NCBI GenBank assembly: GCA_902496345.1
Contig: CABVAP010000065.1
Span: 1-12,404, forward strand
Direction of reading: 5' to 3'
Length of the DNA: 12,404 nt
Source: an uncultured Eubacteriales bacterium
GTDB lineage: Bacteria; Bacillota; Clostridia; Lachnospirales; CAG-274
Below are positions 1 to 6,637 of this stretch, in pieces. The notes beneath the pieces are model-generated. The model did no database searches. It had not been told where the DNA came from and was given only the letters and a program-made list of their open reading frames with translations. A program made the position numbers and the translations under genes. Position 1 is the first letter of the stretch; each line of letters begins with the position of its first letter.

Positions 1-324
1 CAGTCAAAAAGTACCACGCCGTAGGCAAATAAATAGATTTCCGATAAAATCGAATTATAAACCCAAAAACTAAAGCCACCACAAAACCAGTTTTTTAAAT
101 CTTTTTACTTGAAAAATGTCACGCCGTAGGCAAATAAATAGATTTCCGATAAAATCGAATTATAAACCCAAAAACTAAAGCCACTACAAAACTAGTCTTT
201 TAAATCTTTCTACCTAAATAATGCCACGCCGTAGGCAAATAAATAGATTTCCGATAAAATCGGATATAACCCCAAAATCAAAACCACCACAAAACCAGTT
301 TTTTAAATCTTTTTACTCAAAAAG
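1..324. repeat. 105-bp tandem repeat array, about three copies, cut by the left window edge
   Basis: Three head-to-tail copies start at 15, 120 and 225, each with the conserved block CACGCCGTAGGCAAATAAAT, so the period is exactly 105 bp. Copies 1 and 2 are identical over roughly their first 64 bases and then differ by scattered substitutions. Copy 3 matches over its first 38 bases and then diverges. Bases 1-14 resemble the tail of another copy, so the array probably continues to the left. Each unit carries a short inverted repeat, CCGAT-AAA-ATCG, perfect as TCCGAT/ATCGGA in copy 3, and a GCC-GTA-GGC mini-palindrome. Although 105 is a multiple of three, no frame stays open through all copies. 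This is all the 407-base stretch before the first gene holds, apart from the promoter near its right end. Confidence 0.9.
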
Positions 325-347
325 ATTTATCCCTACAAACCCTAATT

Positions 348-379
348 TTGCATAAAACCCAACCTGCCGAATATACTTT
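348..379 (+). promoter_or_regulatory. Putative spoIIM promoter (sigma-E-like, alternatively sigma-A)
   Basis: GCATAAA at 350-356 is followed after 15 bases by TATACTTT at 372-379. This resembles the Bacillus sigma-E pattern KMATATT-N14/15-CATACAHT; the downstream octamer matches at 6 of 8 positions. The same bases can be read as a weak sigma-A promoter, TTGCAT (348-353), 18-bp spacer, TATACT (372-377). It lies about 30 bases before the GTG start at 408, which supports that start over the in-frame ATG at 348 inside the promoter. Confidence 0.4.
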
Positions 380-407
380 ACTAAACACTTTTAAGGAGGG
401 ACTTTCT

Positions 408-974
408 GTGCGAATGACAAGGATAAGGAAACGTAAGGCAAAATTCAAAGGTTATATAATAGATTTAAATATATTGCTGTTTGCACTTGTTTTAGCAACA
501 TTCAGTATAGGTGTTGTTTTGGGCATATTCGTTCTGAATAATATATCAGACATTGAGTTTGGACAGTTGTTTGCAGTCTGGAATAGCTTTGTTAATGGTA
601 AAGTAGAAATTCCATTTCTTGAAAGCTTTTTCAAATATGGCAAATTCATTTTTGCAGTTTGGCTGTGTGGCTTTTTTACTTATGGCTTTGTCGGTGTTTT
701 TGGTATAACCCTGACTAAAGGTATAAGTTTAGGCTTTTCGTCAGCTTTTATAATTGTGGCTATGGGAGATAGTGCCGTTGCATATATTTCAAAAATGTAC
801 TTTTTTCAAAATTTTGTAGTCATATTTTTGTTTGTAATTGCTGGTGTTTATGGAGCAAAGACAAGCCTAGAGAAAAAAATCAAAAATAAAAACAGTACCT
901 CCAAAAGATACTGTTTGCTTGGTGTTGCATTAATGTTAGCAACCACCGTCATAAGTTTGCTTGATTTGTTGTAA
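408..974 (+). CDS. spoIIM: Stage II sporulation protein M-like membrane protein
   Basis: The predicted protein has 188 aa and several membrane segments. SpoIIM in Bacillus belongs to the DMP machinery (SpoIID, SpoIIM, SpoIIP) that remodels septal peptidoglycan and drives forespore engulfment. A basic N-terminus (RIRKRKAKFK) leads into a first hydrophobic helix at about residues 21-42, followed by an outside loop. A second hydrophobic block contains the family-like stretch WLCGFFTYGF...GITLTKGISLGFSSAF, then come two further helices, the last at the C-terminus. The GTG start is chosen because AAGGAGGG (393-400) lies 7 nt upstream; the ATG at 414 would have a 13-nt spacer, and the ATG at 348 has no SD. 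It is convergent with hemW, with only 30 bases between the stops and no clear terminator. The family call rests on motif resemblance; a generic SpoIIM/DUF95 membrane protein is the alternative. Confidence 0.75.
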   Translation: MRMTRIRKRKAKFKGYIIDLNILLFALVLATFSIGVVLGIFVLNNISDIEFGQLFAVWNSFVNGKVEIPFLESFFKYGKFIFAVWLCGFFTYGFVGVFGITLTKGISLGFSSAFIIVAMGDSAVAYISKMYFFQNFVVIFLFVIAGVYGAKTSLEKKIKNKNSTSKRYCLLGVALMLATTVISLLDLL

Positions 975-1004
975 AGCCTACCAAAACCCCACCAAAATCT
1001 TGTT

Positions 1005-2126
1005 TCATAAAAAATCAATAAAGACAGAATTGGAAAGGTCAACCCCTTTTTCTGTCAAACGTATTCTGTCGCCCTTTTCTTCAAGTAACCCAAGACCTAT
1101 GTTTTTGTTAATTACATCGCCAAAAAGACAATATAAGTCTTCACCAAAATAATCATAAAATTCTTTTGCAGAAACACCTTTGTTCATTCGTAAGCCAAGG
1201 AAAATAAACTCAGCAAAAGCATCTTTAGGCGTAAACTCTTCTTCAGAGCCAAAGTATTCTCCTTTGATGTACTCATCAAGGTTATAGTTGTTGTGAAACC
1301 TTTTTCCGTTTAAAAACGAACAAGCTCCAAGCCCAAACCCAATATATTCTTTACGTTCCCAGTAAACGATGTTGTGCTTGCACTCATAGCCGTTTTTTGC
1401 AAAATTTGAAATTTCATATTGAATAAAACCAGCTTTTTTCAAAATATCTTTTGCCATATAGTACATTTTTCTGTCGACTTCTTCAGGGAGTTCTTTTAGC
1501 CTTCCACTTTCAAATAAATCAAAAAAAGGAGTCCCCTCCTCAATTATAAGACTGTAAACAGAAATGTGTGTCGGTTCAAGGCTTACAGCCGTTTCAAGCG
1601 TTTCTTTAAAATCATCAATGCTTTGGTTAGGAAGTGCAAACATTAAATCAAAATTTATATTGCTAAACCCAACACTTTTAGCAAGTTCAACAGTTTCAAT
1701 AAACTGCTGTGTGTTGTGTATTCTTCCAAGTGTTTTTAGAAGTCTGTCATTTAACGATTGAACACCTATGCTTAACCTATTTATCCCAATTTCTTTATAT
1801 GTAGACAGCTTATGTCTGTCTACTGTTCCAGGGTTTAATTCAATTGATATTTCGGCATTATCGGCCAAAGTAAATTTTGTCTTTAATGCCGAAAAAATTT
1901 CTTCCATATATTCTGGAGGGAGAACAGACGGTGTTCCCCCTCCAACGAATATCGTTTTAATCAATAAATCCTCTGAATAAGGATTTTCAAAATTATTTAT
2001 TTCAGAAATAAGGGCATTTTTGTAATCTTCAAATCGGCTATCTTTTCCAGAAAAAGAGTTAAAGTCGCAATAAAGACATTTTCTCACACAAAAAGGAATA
2101 TGAATATAAATACTTATTTCTTTCAT
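1005..2126 (-). CDS. hemW: HemW, radical SAM heme chaperone (coproporphyrinogen III oxidase-like)
   Basis: This 373-aa radical SAM protein has the 4Fe-4S/SAM motif CVRKCLYCDF, with C13, C17 and C20. The position of the fourth cysteine in true HemN oxidases (CxxxCxxCxC) is Phe22, which is the HemW signature. Other landmarks are VGGGTPS near residue 61, ELNPGTVD and RLSIGVQSLND. HemW proteins bind heme and are thought to deliver it to respiratory enzymes; many are misannotated as oxygen-independent coproporphyrinogen oxidases (HemN). The ATG at 2126 is preceded by an SD, AAAGGTGA, that overlaps the lepA stop codon. The genes are 11 bp apart, so they are almost certainly cotranscribed and translationally close. 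Unlike in Bacillus, hrcA-grpE-dnaK does not follow; the unit ends against convergent spoIIM. Length is normal for the family. Confidence 0.93.
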   Translation of the reverse strand: MKEISIYIHIPFCVRKCLYCDFNSFSGKDSRFEDYKNALISEINNFENPYSEDLLIKTIFVGGGTPSVLPPEYMEEIFSALKTKFTLADNAEISIELNPGTVDRHKLSTYKEIGINRLSIGVQSLNDRLLKTLGRIHNTQQFIETVELAKSVGFSNINFDLMFALPNQSIDDFKETLETAVSLEPTHISVYSLIIEEGTPFFDLFESGRLKELPEEVDRKMYYMAKDILKKAGFIQYEISNFAKNGYECKHNIVYWERKEYIGFGLGACSFLNGKRFHNNYNLDEYIKGEYFGSEEEFTPKDAFAEFIFLGLRMNKGVSAKEFYDYFGEDLYCLFGDVINKNIGLGLLEEKGDRIRLTEKGVDLSNSVFIDFL

Positions 2127-2137
2127 AATCTCACCTT

Positions 2138-3952
2138 TTATTCTTCATCAAGCTTGAGAACACTCATAAATGCAGCCTGAGGAACTTCAACGTTACCTAT
2201 CTGACGCATACGTTTTTTACCTTCTTTTTGTTTTTCAAGAAGTTTTCTCTTTCTTGTGATGTCACCACCGTAACATTTTGCAAGAACGTCTTTTCTCATA
2301 GCACTTACAGTTTCCCTAGCAATAATTTTGTTGCCGATAGCTGCTTGGATAGGAATTTCAAAAAGATGTCTAGGTATTTCTTTTTTAAGTTTTTCGGCTA
2401 TTTTTCTGCCTCTTTCAACGGCTGTTGATTCGTGTACTATAAATGAAAGTGCATCGACAACCTCTCTGTTTACCATCATATCAAGTTTAACAAGTTTAGA
2501 TTCTTGATAGCCTATCAACTCATAATCAAAAGACGCATAACCTCTTGTACGAGATTTAAGAACATCAAAGAAATCGTATATAATTTCATTAAGAGGGAGA
2601 TTATAGGTAACCATAGCTCTAGTTTCTTCAAGATATTCCATACCAATATATTCTCCACGTCTTTGTTGACAAAGTTCCATAACTGTTCCGATGTAGTCAC
2701 TAGGAAGAATTATTTCAGCTTTAACGATAGGCTCTTCCATTTTAACGATGGTTGTCACATCTGGCATATCGCTAGGGTTAGAAAGGTCAATTTCTTCGCC
2801 ATTTGTCAAATATATTTTATAAATAACACTTGGTGCAGTTGTAACAAGGTCAAGATTATATTCTCTTTCTAGTCTTTCTTGAATTATTTCAAGATGTAAA
2901 AGTCCCAAAAATCCACATCTAAAACCAAAGCCAAGAGCAACAGATGTTTCAGCCTCAAACTGTAAAGAAGCGTCATTAAGCTGTAATTTCTCAAGTGCGT
3001 CCCTAAGGTCTTGATATTTTGAGCCGTCAGCAGGGAATATACCACAGTAAACCATAGGATTTACTTTTTTATAGCCAGGAAGTGCCTCTTTTGTAGGTCT
3101 TGAAACCTCTGTTATTGTATCACCTATTCGTGTATCAGAAACATTTTTTATGCTGGCAGTTAAATATCCAACATCGCCGGCTTTAAGTTCTTCAGTTGGG
3201 ATAAAGCGTCCAGGACCAAACACACCAACTTCAACAACTTCAAATTCCTTACCAGTTGCCATAAATCTAACTTTTGTACCTTTTTTAATAGAGCCGTCAA
3301 ATATTCTCATAAATACGATAACACCCTTGTACGCATCGTAAAAGCTGTCAAATATCAACGCTTTAAGTGGTTCGTCTTCTTTTCCGTTAGGTGCAGGAAT
3401 ATCTTTTATTATTTTGTCAAAAACTTCTTTTATATTGATGTCAGCTTTTGCAGAAATCAAAGGTGCTTCTGATGCGTCAAGACCGATTATATCTTCAATT
3501 TCCTGTTTTACTCTGTCAGGGTCGGCACTTGGTAAATCAATTTTATTGATTACCGGAAGTACTTCAAGGTCATTATCAAGTGCAAGATAAACATTTGCAA
3601 GTGTTTGAGCCTCAACTCCTTGAGCTGCGTCAACGACTAAAACAGCACCGTCACAAGCAGCAAGACTTCTTGAAACCTCATAATTAAAGTCAACGTGACC
3701 CGGTGTATCGATAAGGTTAAGAGTATATTCTTCTCCGTCATCGGCTTTATAGATAAGACGTACAGCCTGTGCTTTGATTGTGATACCTCTTTCCCTTTCA
3801 AGGTCCATATTGTCAAGTACTTGCTCTTGCATTTCTCTTTCAGTCAAAAGACCTGATTTCTGGATAAGTCTATCAGCAAGAGTTGATTTTCCGTGGTCTA
3901 TGTGTGCTATTATGCTAAAATTTCTAATTTTCGATTGTCTATCCAAAGACAT
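2138..3952 (-). CDS. lepA: Elongation factor 4 (LepA), ribosome-associated GTPase
   Basis: LepA/EF4 is a translational GTPase related to EF-G that acts on the ribosome, with proposed roles in back-translocation and in initiation or subunit biogenesis. The 604-aa protein shows all G motifs: G1 AHIDHGKST (residues 16-24), G2 RGIT (55-58), G3 DTPGH (82-86) and G4 NKID (136-139). EF-G-like domains follow, then the LepA-specific C-terminal domain with GGDITRKRKLLEKQKEGKKR. The ATG at 3952 is chosen because GGAGG (3963-3967) lies 10 nt upstream and the product MSLDRQSKIRNF has the usual length. An upstream in-frame TTG at 3985 would place this SD inside the gene and adds 11 non-conserved residues. 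It is the first gene of the lepA-hemW operon, a pairing common in Firmicutes. Confidence 0.97.
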   Translation of the reverse strand: MSLDRQSKIRNFSIIAHIDHGKSTLADRLIQKSGLLTEREMQEQVLDNMDLERERGITIKAQAVRLIYKADDGEEYTLNLIDTPGHVDFNYEVSRSLAACDGAVLVVDAAQGVEAQTLANVYLALDNDLEVLPVINKIDLPSADPDRVKQEIEDIIGLDASEAPLISAKADINIKEVFDKIIKDIPAPNGKEDEPLKALIFDSFYDAYKGVIVFMRIFDGSIKKGTKVRFMATGKEFEVVEVGVFGPGRFIPTEELKAGDVGYLTASIKNVSDTRIGDTITEVSRPTKEALPGYKKVNPMVYCGIFPADGSKYQDLRDALEKLQLNDASLQFEAETSVALGFGFRCGFLGLLHLEIIQERLEREYNLDLVTTAPSVIYKIYLTNGEEIDLSNPSDMPDVTTIVKMEEPIVKAEIILPSDYIGTVMELCQQRRGEYIGMEYLEETRAMVTYNLPLNEIIYDFFDVLKSRTRGYASFDYELIGYQESKLVKLDMMVNREVVDALSFIVHESTAVERGRKIAEKLKKEIPRHLFEIPIQAAIGNKIIARETVSAMRKDVLAKCYGGDITRKRKLLEKQKEGKKRMRQIGNVEVPQAAFMSVLKLDEE

Positions 3953-3994
3953 AAGCAAACTTCCTCCAATTTTAATTTTTTTCAAAGTAAACTA

Positions 3995-4023
3995 AGTATA
4001 ACATACTTTTTCGCAAGTTTGTA
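3995..4023 (-). promoter_or_regulatory. Possible lepA promoter
   Basis: On the minus strand TATACT (4000-3995) is a good -10 hexamer about 43 bases before the lepA start. The hexamer 17 bases further upstream, TACAAA (4023-4018), is a poor -35. The placement is reasonable because the previous gene appears to be terminated near 4096-4135, so lepA needs its own promoter in this gap. Confidence 0.3.
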
Positions 4024-4084
4024 TAAAAATTTTTGAAAACATCAAAAAATCTTATTATATAAAAATACTAGCTAAATTTATAAG

Positions 4085-4135
4085 CCAAAAATAAAACTAG
4101 CAACAAAACTTATTCGTATAAATTTCATTGCTAGT
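4085..4135 (-). terminator. Rho-independent-type terminator of the PHP phosphatase gene
   Basis: An 8-bp perfect inverted repeat, ACTAGCAA (4096-4103) and TTGCTAGT (4128-4135), encloses a 24-nt loop that is weakly self-complementary. Read on the minus strand the second arm is followed by TTTATTTTT, a U-rich tract. It lies about 100 bases after the stop of the phosphatase gene. The remaining bases of the 279-bp gap (3953-4231) are AT-rich, with nothing else I can assign apart from the possible lepA promoter. Confidence 0.6.
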
Positions 4136-4231
4136 AAAATTAGAAAATTTTAATTTTGTGCATTTTCAACAATTTTTATATAACTTTAGCCAAAATCGCA
4201 TAAGATTTATATAACATTTTCATTTTAAAAT

Positions 4232-4951
4232 TTATTTACCAATAAATTTTTTGAACTTTTCGACAGAAGTGTTCAGAATAAGTTCGTCTGGGAAATTAAC
4301 TTCATCAACAAGTTTTGCGACTTCTGAAAAGTTACCGATGTTTGTGTGGAAATGGGAATCACTTCCAAGGATAATAGGTAGGCCTTGTCTTTTACATTCT
4401 CTTAAAATTTCAAGAAAAGTTTCAGGTCCATCAAATCTACCGTTTGCAGGTGATGATAAAGAAGCATTGTTAAGTTCAAGTACAGTACCGTTTTCACCAG
4501 ATGCAACAACGACTTTTTTAATATCAAAAGGGTATCTAGGGTCGCCAGGGTGACCTAAGATTTTTATATATGGATTTTTCATAGTGTTTATGATACATTC
4601 TGTGTTTGCGTCAAATGACATAGGGTCGATACAAGGTATATGAAGGCTTGCGATTACAACATCAAGTTTTTTCAAAATATTTTTCGGCAAATCAATTTTT
4701 CCGTTTATGTCGAGGATATTAAGCTCAACACCCTTTAAAACCTCAACTCCAAATAATTCATTAGGTATAACATCTAAATTCAAGAAATGTAAATGAGAAC
4801 AGCTACCAGGCATTTCAGGTGCGTGGTCTGTTATAGCAATAAGTTCAATACCATTTTCCGATGCTGCCTTCGCACATTCCGTAACGGTACTGTATGCGTG
4901 GCCACTAGATACAGTGTGACAATGAACATCGAGAACAAATTTTTTCTTCAT
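4232..4951 (-). CDS. PHP-domain phosphatase or phosphoesterase, YcdX-like
   Basis: This 239-aa PHP-family metal-dependent hydrolase has the typical metal-ligand motifs in order: DVHCHT (H10, H12), ITDHAPEMPGS (D42, H43), GVELNI (E76), SLHIPC (H104), LGHPGDP (H134) and GSDSHFH (D198, H200). Together with LELNNASL they match the YcdX-type subgroup, which carries a trinuclear metal centre and hydrolyses phosphate esters. The physiological substrate is not evident. There are two candidate starts, ATG at 4960 and ATG at 4951. The only SD, AAAGG (4963-4967), lies 2 nt from the first and 11 nt from the second, so I prefer 4951; the difference is three residues (MKK). It is a single-gene unit with its own terminator, divergent from the small zinc protein gene. 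It is distinct from HisK-type histidinol phosphatases in motif context, though the names are often swapped. Confidence 0.88.
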   Translation of the reverse strand: MKKKFVLDVHCHTVSSGHAYSTVTECAKAASENGIELIAITDHAPEMPGSCSHLHFLNLDVIPNELFGVEVLKGVELNILDINGKIDLPKNILKKLDVVIASLHIPCIDPMSFDANTECIINTMKNPYIKILGHPGDPRYPFDIKKVVVASGENGTVLELNNASLSSPANGRFDGPETFLEILRECKRQGLPIILGSDSHFHTNIGNFSEVAKLVDEVNFPDELILNTSVEKFKKFIGK

Positions 4952-5024
4952 TTTTTTCATTTCCTTTCAGTAACAAATAATTTCAAATTTTCCTTTATTA
5001 TATTATATATCATTATTTTACCTA

Positions 5025-5053
5025 TGTACATATCTTATTCGATAATGTATAAT
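5025..5053 (+). promoter_or_regulatory. Sigma-A-type promoter of the 86-aa zinc protein gene
   Basis: TGTACA (5025-5030) is separated by 17 bases from a consensus -10, TATAAT (5048-5053). Transcription would start near 5060, leaving a 5' untranslated region of about 30 nt before the ATG at 5090. Confidence 0.6.
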
Positions 5054-5089
5054 GGATATAGCAATTTTTTTGTACGAGGGTTGGTGAAT

Positions 5090-5350
5090 ATGAAAGTTTA
5101 CAAAGATGTGTTAATCTCAGAAAAAAAAGTAGTTGATGTAATTTGTAATATGTGTGGGGATAAGATAAAAAAAACTAACGATAATAACATTTATGATTAT
5201 TTCCACGCCGAAAAATTATGGGGATATTTTTCAGATATGGACGGTGAAAGACATTCCTTTGACCTGTGCGAAAATTGTTATAAAAAAATAACTAAAGATT
5301 TCAAAATCCCCGTAAATAAAACTGAGTTTCAAGAAAATCACGAAAAATAA
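5090..5350 (+). CDS. Small zinc-ribbon-like protein of unknown function
   Basis: The predicted 86-aa protein has two CxxC pairs, C19-N-M-C22 and C60-E-N-C63, separated by 37 residues; this spacing suits a single zinc-ribbon fold. Between and after the pairs lie the aromatic stretch LWGYFSDMDGERHSFDLC and a basic tail, KKITKDFKIPV. No enzymatic motif is visible. Short proteins of this pattern occur in Clostridia as uncharacterised proteins; I infer a metal-binding, perhaps nucleic-acid- or protein-binding, role. The ATG at 5090 is chosen because a good promoter ends at 5053 and GAGGG (5076-5080) lies 9 nt upstream. The frame stays open back to 4793, but that part runs antisense through the PHP gene and has no start signal. 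It is monocistronic and ends at a strong terminator. Confidence 0.7.
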   Translation: MKVYKDVLISEKKVVDVICNMCGDKIKKTNDNNIYDYFHAEKLWGYFSDMDGERHSFDLCENCYKKITKDFKIPVNKTEFQENHEK

Positions 5351-5390
5351 AAGTCACCATCTAATTTATATAGATAAGTGACTTTTAAAA
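5349..5390. terminator. Bidirectional terminator between convergent genes
   Basis: A perfect 9-bp inverted repeat, AAAAGTCAC (5349-5357) and GTGACTTTT (5378-5386), has an inner ATCTA/TAGAT stem (5359-5363 and 5371-5375). The T run on the plus strand serves the zinc-protein gene, whose stop overlaps the first arm. The minus strand reads GTGACTTTTATTTTT and serves the coiled-coil protein gene, which ends at 5410. Confidence 0.88.
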
Positions 5391-5409
5391 TTGTGATTAT
5401 ATTTTAAAA

Positions 5410-6132
5410 TCAAGGGTTACAAACAGAGCAAGCTGAATATCCACTTGCAATAGCGTTACTTTTTGATATGCTTATTTTACTTTTTCTTAAATATCTACAG
5501 CCTCCACTATGATATTTTGAGCCTGTTTTTGTTATGTAAACTGTTTGAGATTTATTTTGGCTTGAATCAACCTCTGGAGTATTGTTGCTACTTGATGAAC
5601 TGTAGCTAGAACCTGAAGAAGATGAAGCAGTTGTACTTGCAGATTTTCCACTACTTGCACTTGCAATGCTTGAGCTTGCAGAAGTTGTTGTTTCAGTTTG
5701 TTTTTCTTTTTCGCTCTTTTCTTTAAGTGCAGTATAGTCGCTTTCTAGCTGAGTATATTTTGTTTGTAAGCTGTCATATTTATCTTTGTAGTCTTTATAT
5801 ACTTCGTAATCTTTATATTTTGAATATTCGTCTACTTTTTCATTTAGCTGAGAAATATCCTGTTCGTAACCAGCTTTAACACTGTCAAACTCCGTTTTTT
5901 CCTGTTCAAGAGAAGTAACGTTACTTTCAAGGTCTTGTATCTGTTGTTTATATTCCGAAATATCTTTTCCAGATACCCCTATAGTTATTCCCATAACAAC
6001 AATTATACAAGCCAGAATAAGGCTAATCTTATTTTTTTCCACTAAAGCTTTTGCATTTTTTTTAGCAAACTCTGTGTCCATTAAATTAGCACGTTTAAGA
6101 TAATCCTTTATTTTTTCTTTTAATCCTTTCAA
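5410..6132 (-). CDS. Membrane-anchored coiled-coil protein with Ser-rich linker and C-terminal Cys/His domain
   Basis: The 240-aa protein has a clear order of segments. A basic cytoplasmic N-terminus (residues 1-35) precedes one membrane helix (about 36-54, ISLILACIIVVMGITIGV). An extracytoplasmic coiled coil follows (about 57-145, rich in Gln, Glu and Lys, with a YKDY-type tyrosine stretch at 105-120). A Ser/Ala/Thr-rich flexible linker (about 148-186) leads to a compact C-terminal module with TKTGSKYHSGGCRYL (H208, C212) and GYSACSVC (C235, C238). That module resembles the small Ada-like Cys/His domain found at the end of many clostridial surface proteins and could bind a metal. The TTG start at 6132 is the only start in frame before an upstream stop; AAAAGGGGG (6141-6149) lies 8 nt away. 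An ATG at 6081 lacks an SD. The function is unknown; a surface or envelope-sensing role is only inferred. Confidence 0.75.
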   Translation of the reverse strand: MKGLKEKIKDYLKRANLMDTEFAKKNAKALVEKNKISLILACIIVVMGITIGVSGKDISEYKQQIQDLESNVTSLEQEKTEFDSVKAGYEQDISQLNEKVDEYSKYKDYEVYKDYKDKYDSLQTKYTQLESDYTALKEKSEKEKQTETTTSASSSIASASSGKSASTTASSSSGSSYSSSSSNNTPEVDSSQNKSQTVYITKTGSKYHSGGCRYLRKSKISISKSNAIASGYSACSVCNP

Positions 6133-6159
6133 GATAAAAACCCCCTTTTAATAGACCTA

Positions 6160-6175
6160 TGTATTTTTAAATACA
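6160..6175. promoter_or_regulatory. 16-bp palindrome in the leader of the coiled-coil protein gene
   Basis: TGTATTT (6160-6166), TT, AAATACA (6169-6175) is a perfect inverted repeat with 7-bp arms, 28 bases before the TTG start and about 100 bases downstream of the predicted transcription start. It could be an operator or a small leader hairpin. In such AT-rich DNA it may also be chance. Confidence 0.3.
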
Positions 6176-6281
6176 AGCAATCAAGAATATTTTGAGTACA
6201 AAATTCAATATATGACAATTAAAAACAAAATAATCTTAATTAAATCTATTTTAAAAATACAATTAATAACTTTATATCTAT

Positions 6282-6310
6282 ATAATATCCAATTTATTGC
6301 AATTTGTCAA
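6282..6310 (-). promoter_or_regulatory. Strong sigma-A-type promoter of the coiled-coil protein gene
   Basis: On the minus strand TTGACA (6310-6305), identical to the -35 consensus, is followed after exactly 17 bases by TATTAT (6287-6282), a 5-of-6 -10 match. Transcription would begin near 6275, giving an untranslated leader of about 140 nt before the TTG at 6132. I see no recognised riboswitch in that leader. Confidence 0.7.
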
Positions 6311-6394
6311 TAAAAATCAAATAATTCAACATATTTATAAAAAATATATTATAGTGTCGCAATATAGCACTACTTATTTAGTGTTTTAGAGCCG

Positions 6395-6581
6395 TTAGCT
6401 TCCCACTACATTAGCTATATTTTTAACCCATCAACTTCCCCTACATCAGCTATATTTTTAACCCGTCAGCCTTTCCTCATCATAGGCTACATTTCTAAAT
6501 TCTTTAGCTTTTCCCTCACTCTTTAACCACCATTTTCAAATCCTCTAGCTTTTCACCTACATCGGCTACATTTTTAAAATT
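6395..6581. repeat. Degenerate 35-42 bp minisatellite, about five units
   Basis: Five head-to-tail units begin near 6395, 6431, 6466, 6502 and 6544. Each has the plan T-TAGCTT-TCCC, then CTACATCGGCTA or a variant, then CATTTTTAA or ATTTTTAACCC. Units 1 and 2 are closest; unit 4 is most decayed. It fills much of the 505-base gap between leuS and the coiled-coil gene. Bases 6311-6394 are AT-rich with nothing recognisable. Read on the minus strand single units give charged helical-looking peptides (for example NVADVGEKLEDLK from the rightmost unit), but the period is not a multiple of three and stops interrupt every frame. Confidence 0.7.
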
Positions 6582-6587
6582 GCATAC

Positions 6588-6616
6588 AAAAAAGGCTGTT
6601 ACATCAGTAACAGCCT
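6588..6616 (-). terminator. Rho-independent terminator of leuS
   Basis: GGCTGTTAC (6594-6602) and GTAACAGCC (6607-6615) form a perfect 9-bp stem with an ATCA loop. On the minus strand it is followed directly by TTTTTT. It lies 22 bases beyond the leuS stop codon. Confidence 0.93.
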
Positions 6617-6637
6617 CAAATATTTCAGCCTAAAATT

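Noticed and set aside
1..324. Possible repeat protein encoded on the minus strand of the 105-bp array (35 codons per unit)
   Set aside because: Copy 1 reads through about 30 codons (FCGGFSFWVYNS...), but the frame ends in TAA after the conserved block, copy 2 has a TAG in place of a Trp codon and copy 3 is frameshifted. No SD or start is present.
348..407. ATG start at 348 for the SpoIIM-like protein
   Set aside because: There is no SD upstream, the extra 20 residues are not membrane-protein-like, and the probable promoter and the AAGGAGGG SD lie inside this stretch.
1023..1056. Hairpin GACAGAA...TTCTGTC with inner AAAGG/CCTTT as a terminator for spoIIM
   Set aside because: It lies inside the conserved C-terminal coding part of hemW, has an unpaired TTGG on one side and lacks a following T run, so it is probably a coding coincidence.
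2228..2872. Open frames on the plus strand inside lepA (66 and 122 codons)
   Set aside because: They lie antisense to conserved LepA coding sequence, lack start signals and encode low-complexity Phe/Ser-rich peptides.
3953..3985. TTG start at 3985 for LepA
   Set aside because: The GGAGG SD lies inside this extension and serves the ATG at 3952, and the added residues are not part of the LepA family N-terminus.
4136..4157. AAAATTA/TAATTTT inverted repeat near the phosphatase terminator
   Set aside because: It consists only of A and T with a short arm; such palindromes are expected by chance in this AT-rich gap.
4793..5089. Longer version (185 aa) of the small zinc protein starting at 4793
   Set aside because: The first 56 codons run antisense to the PHP phosphatase gene, the rest covers its own promoter, and there is no SD at 4793.
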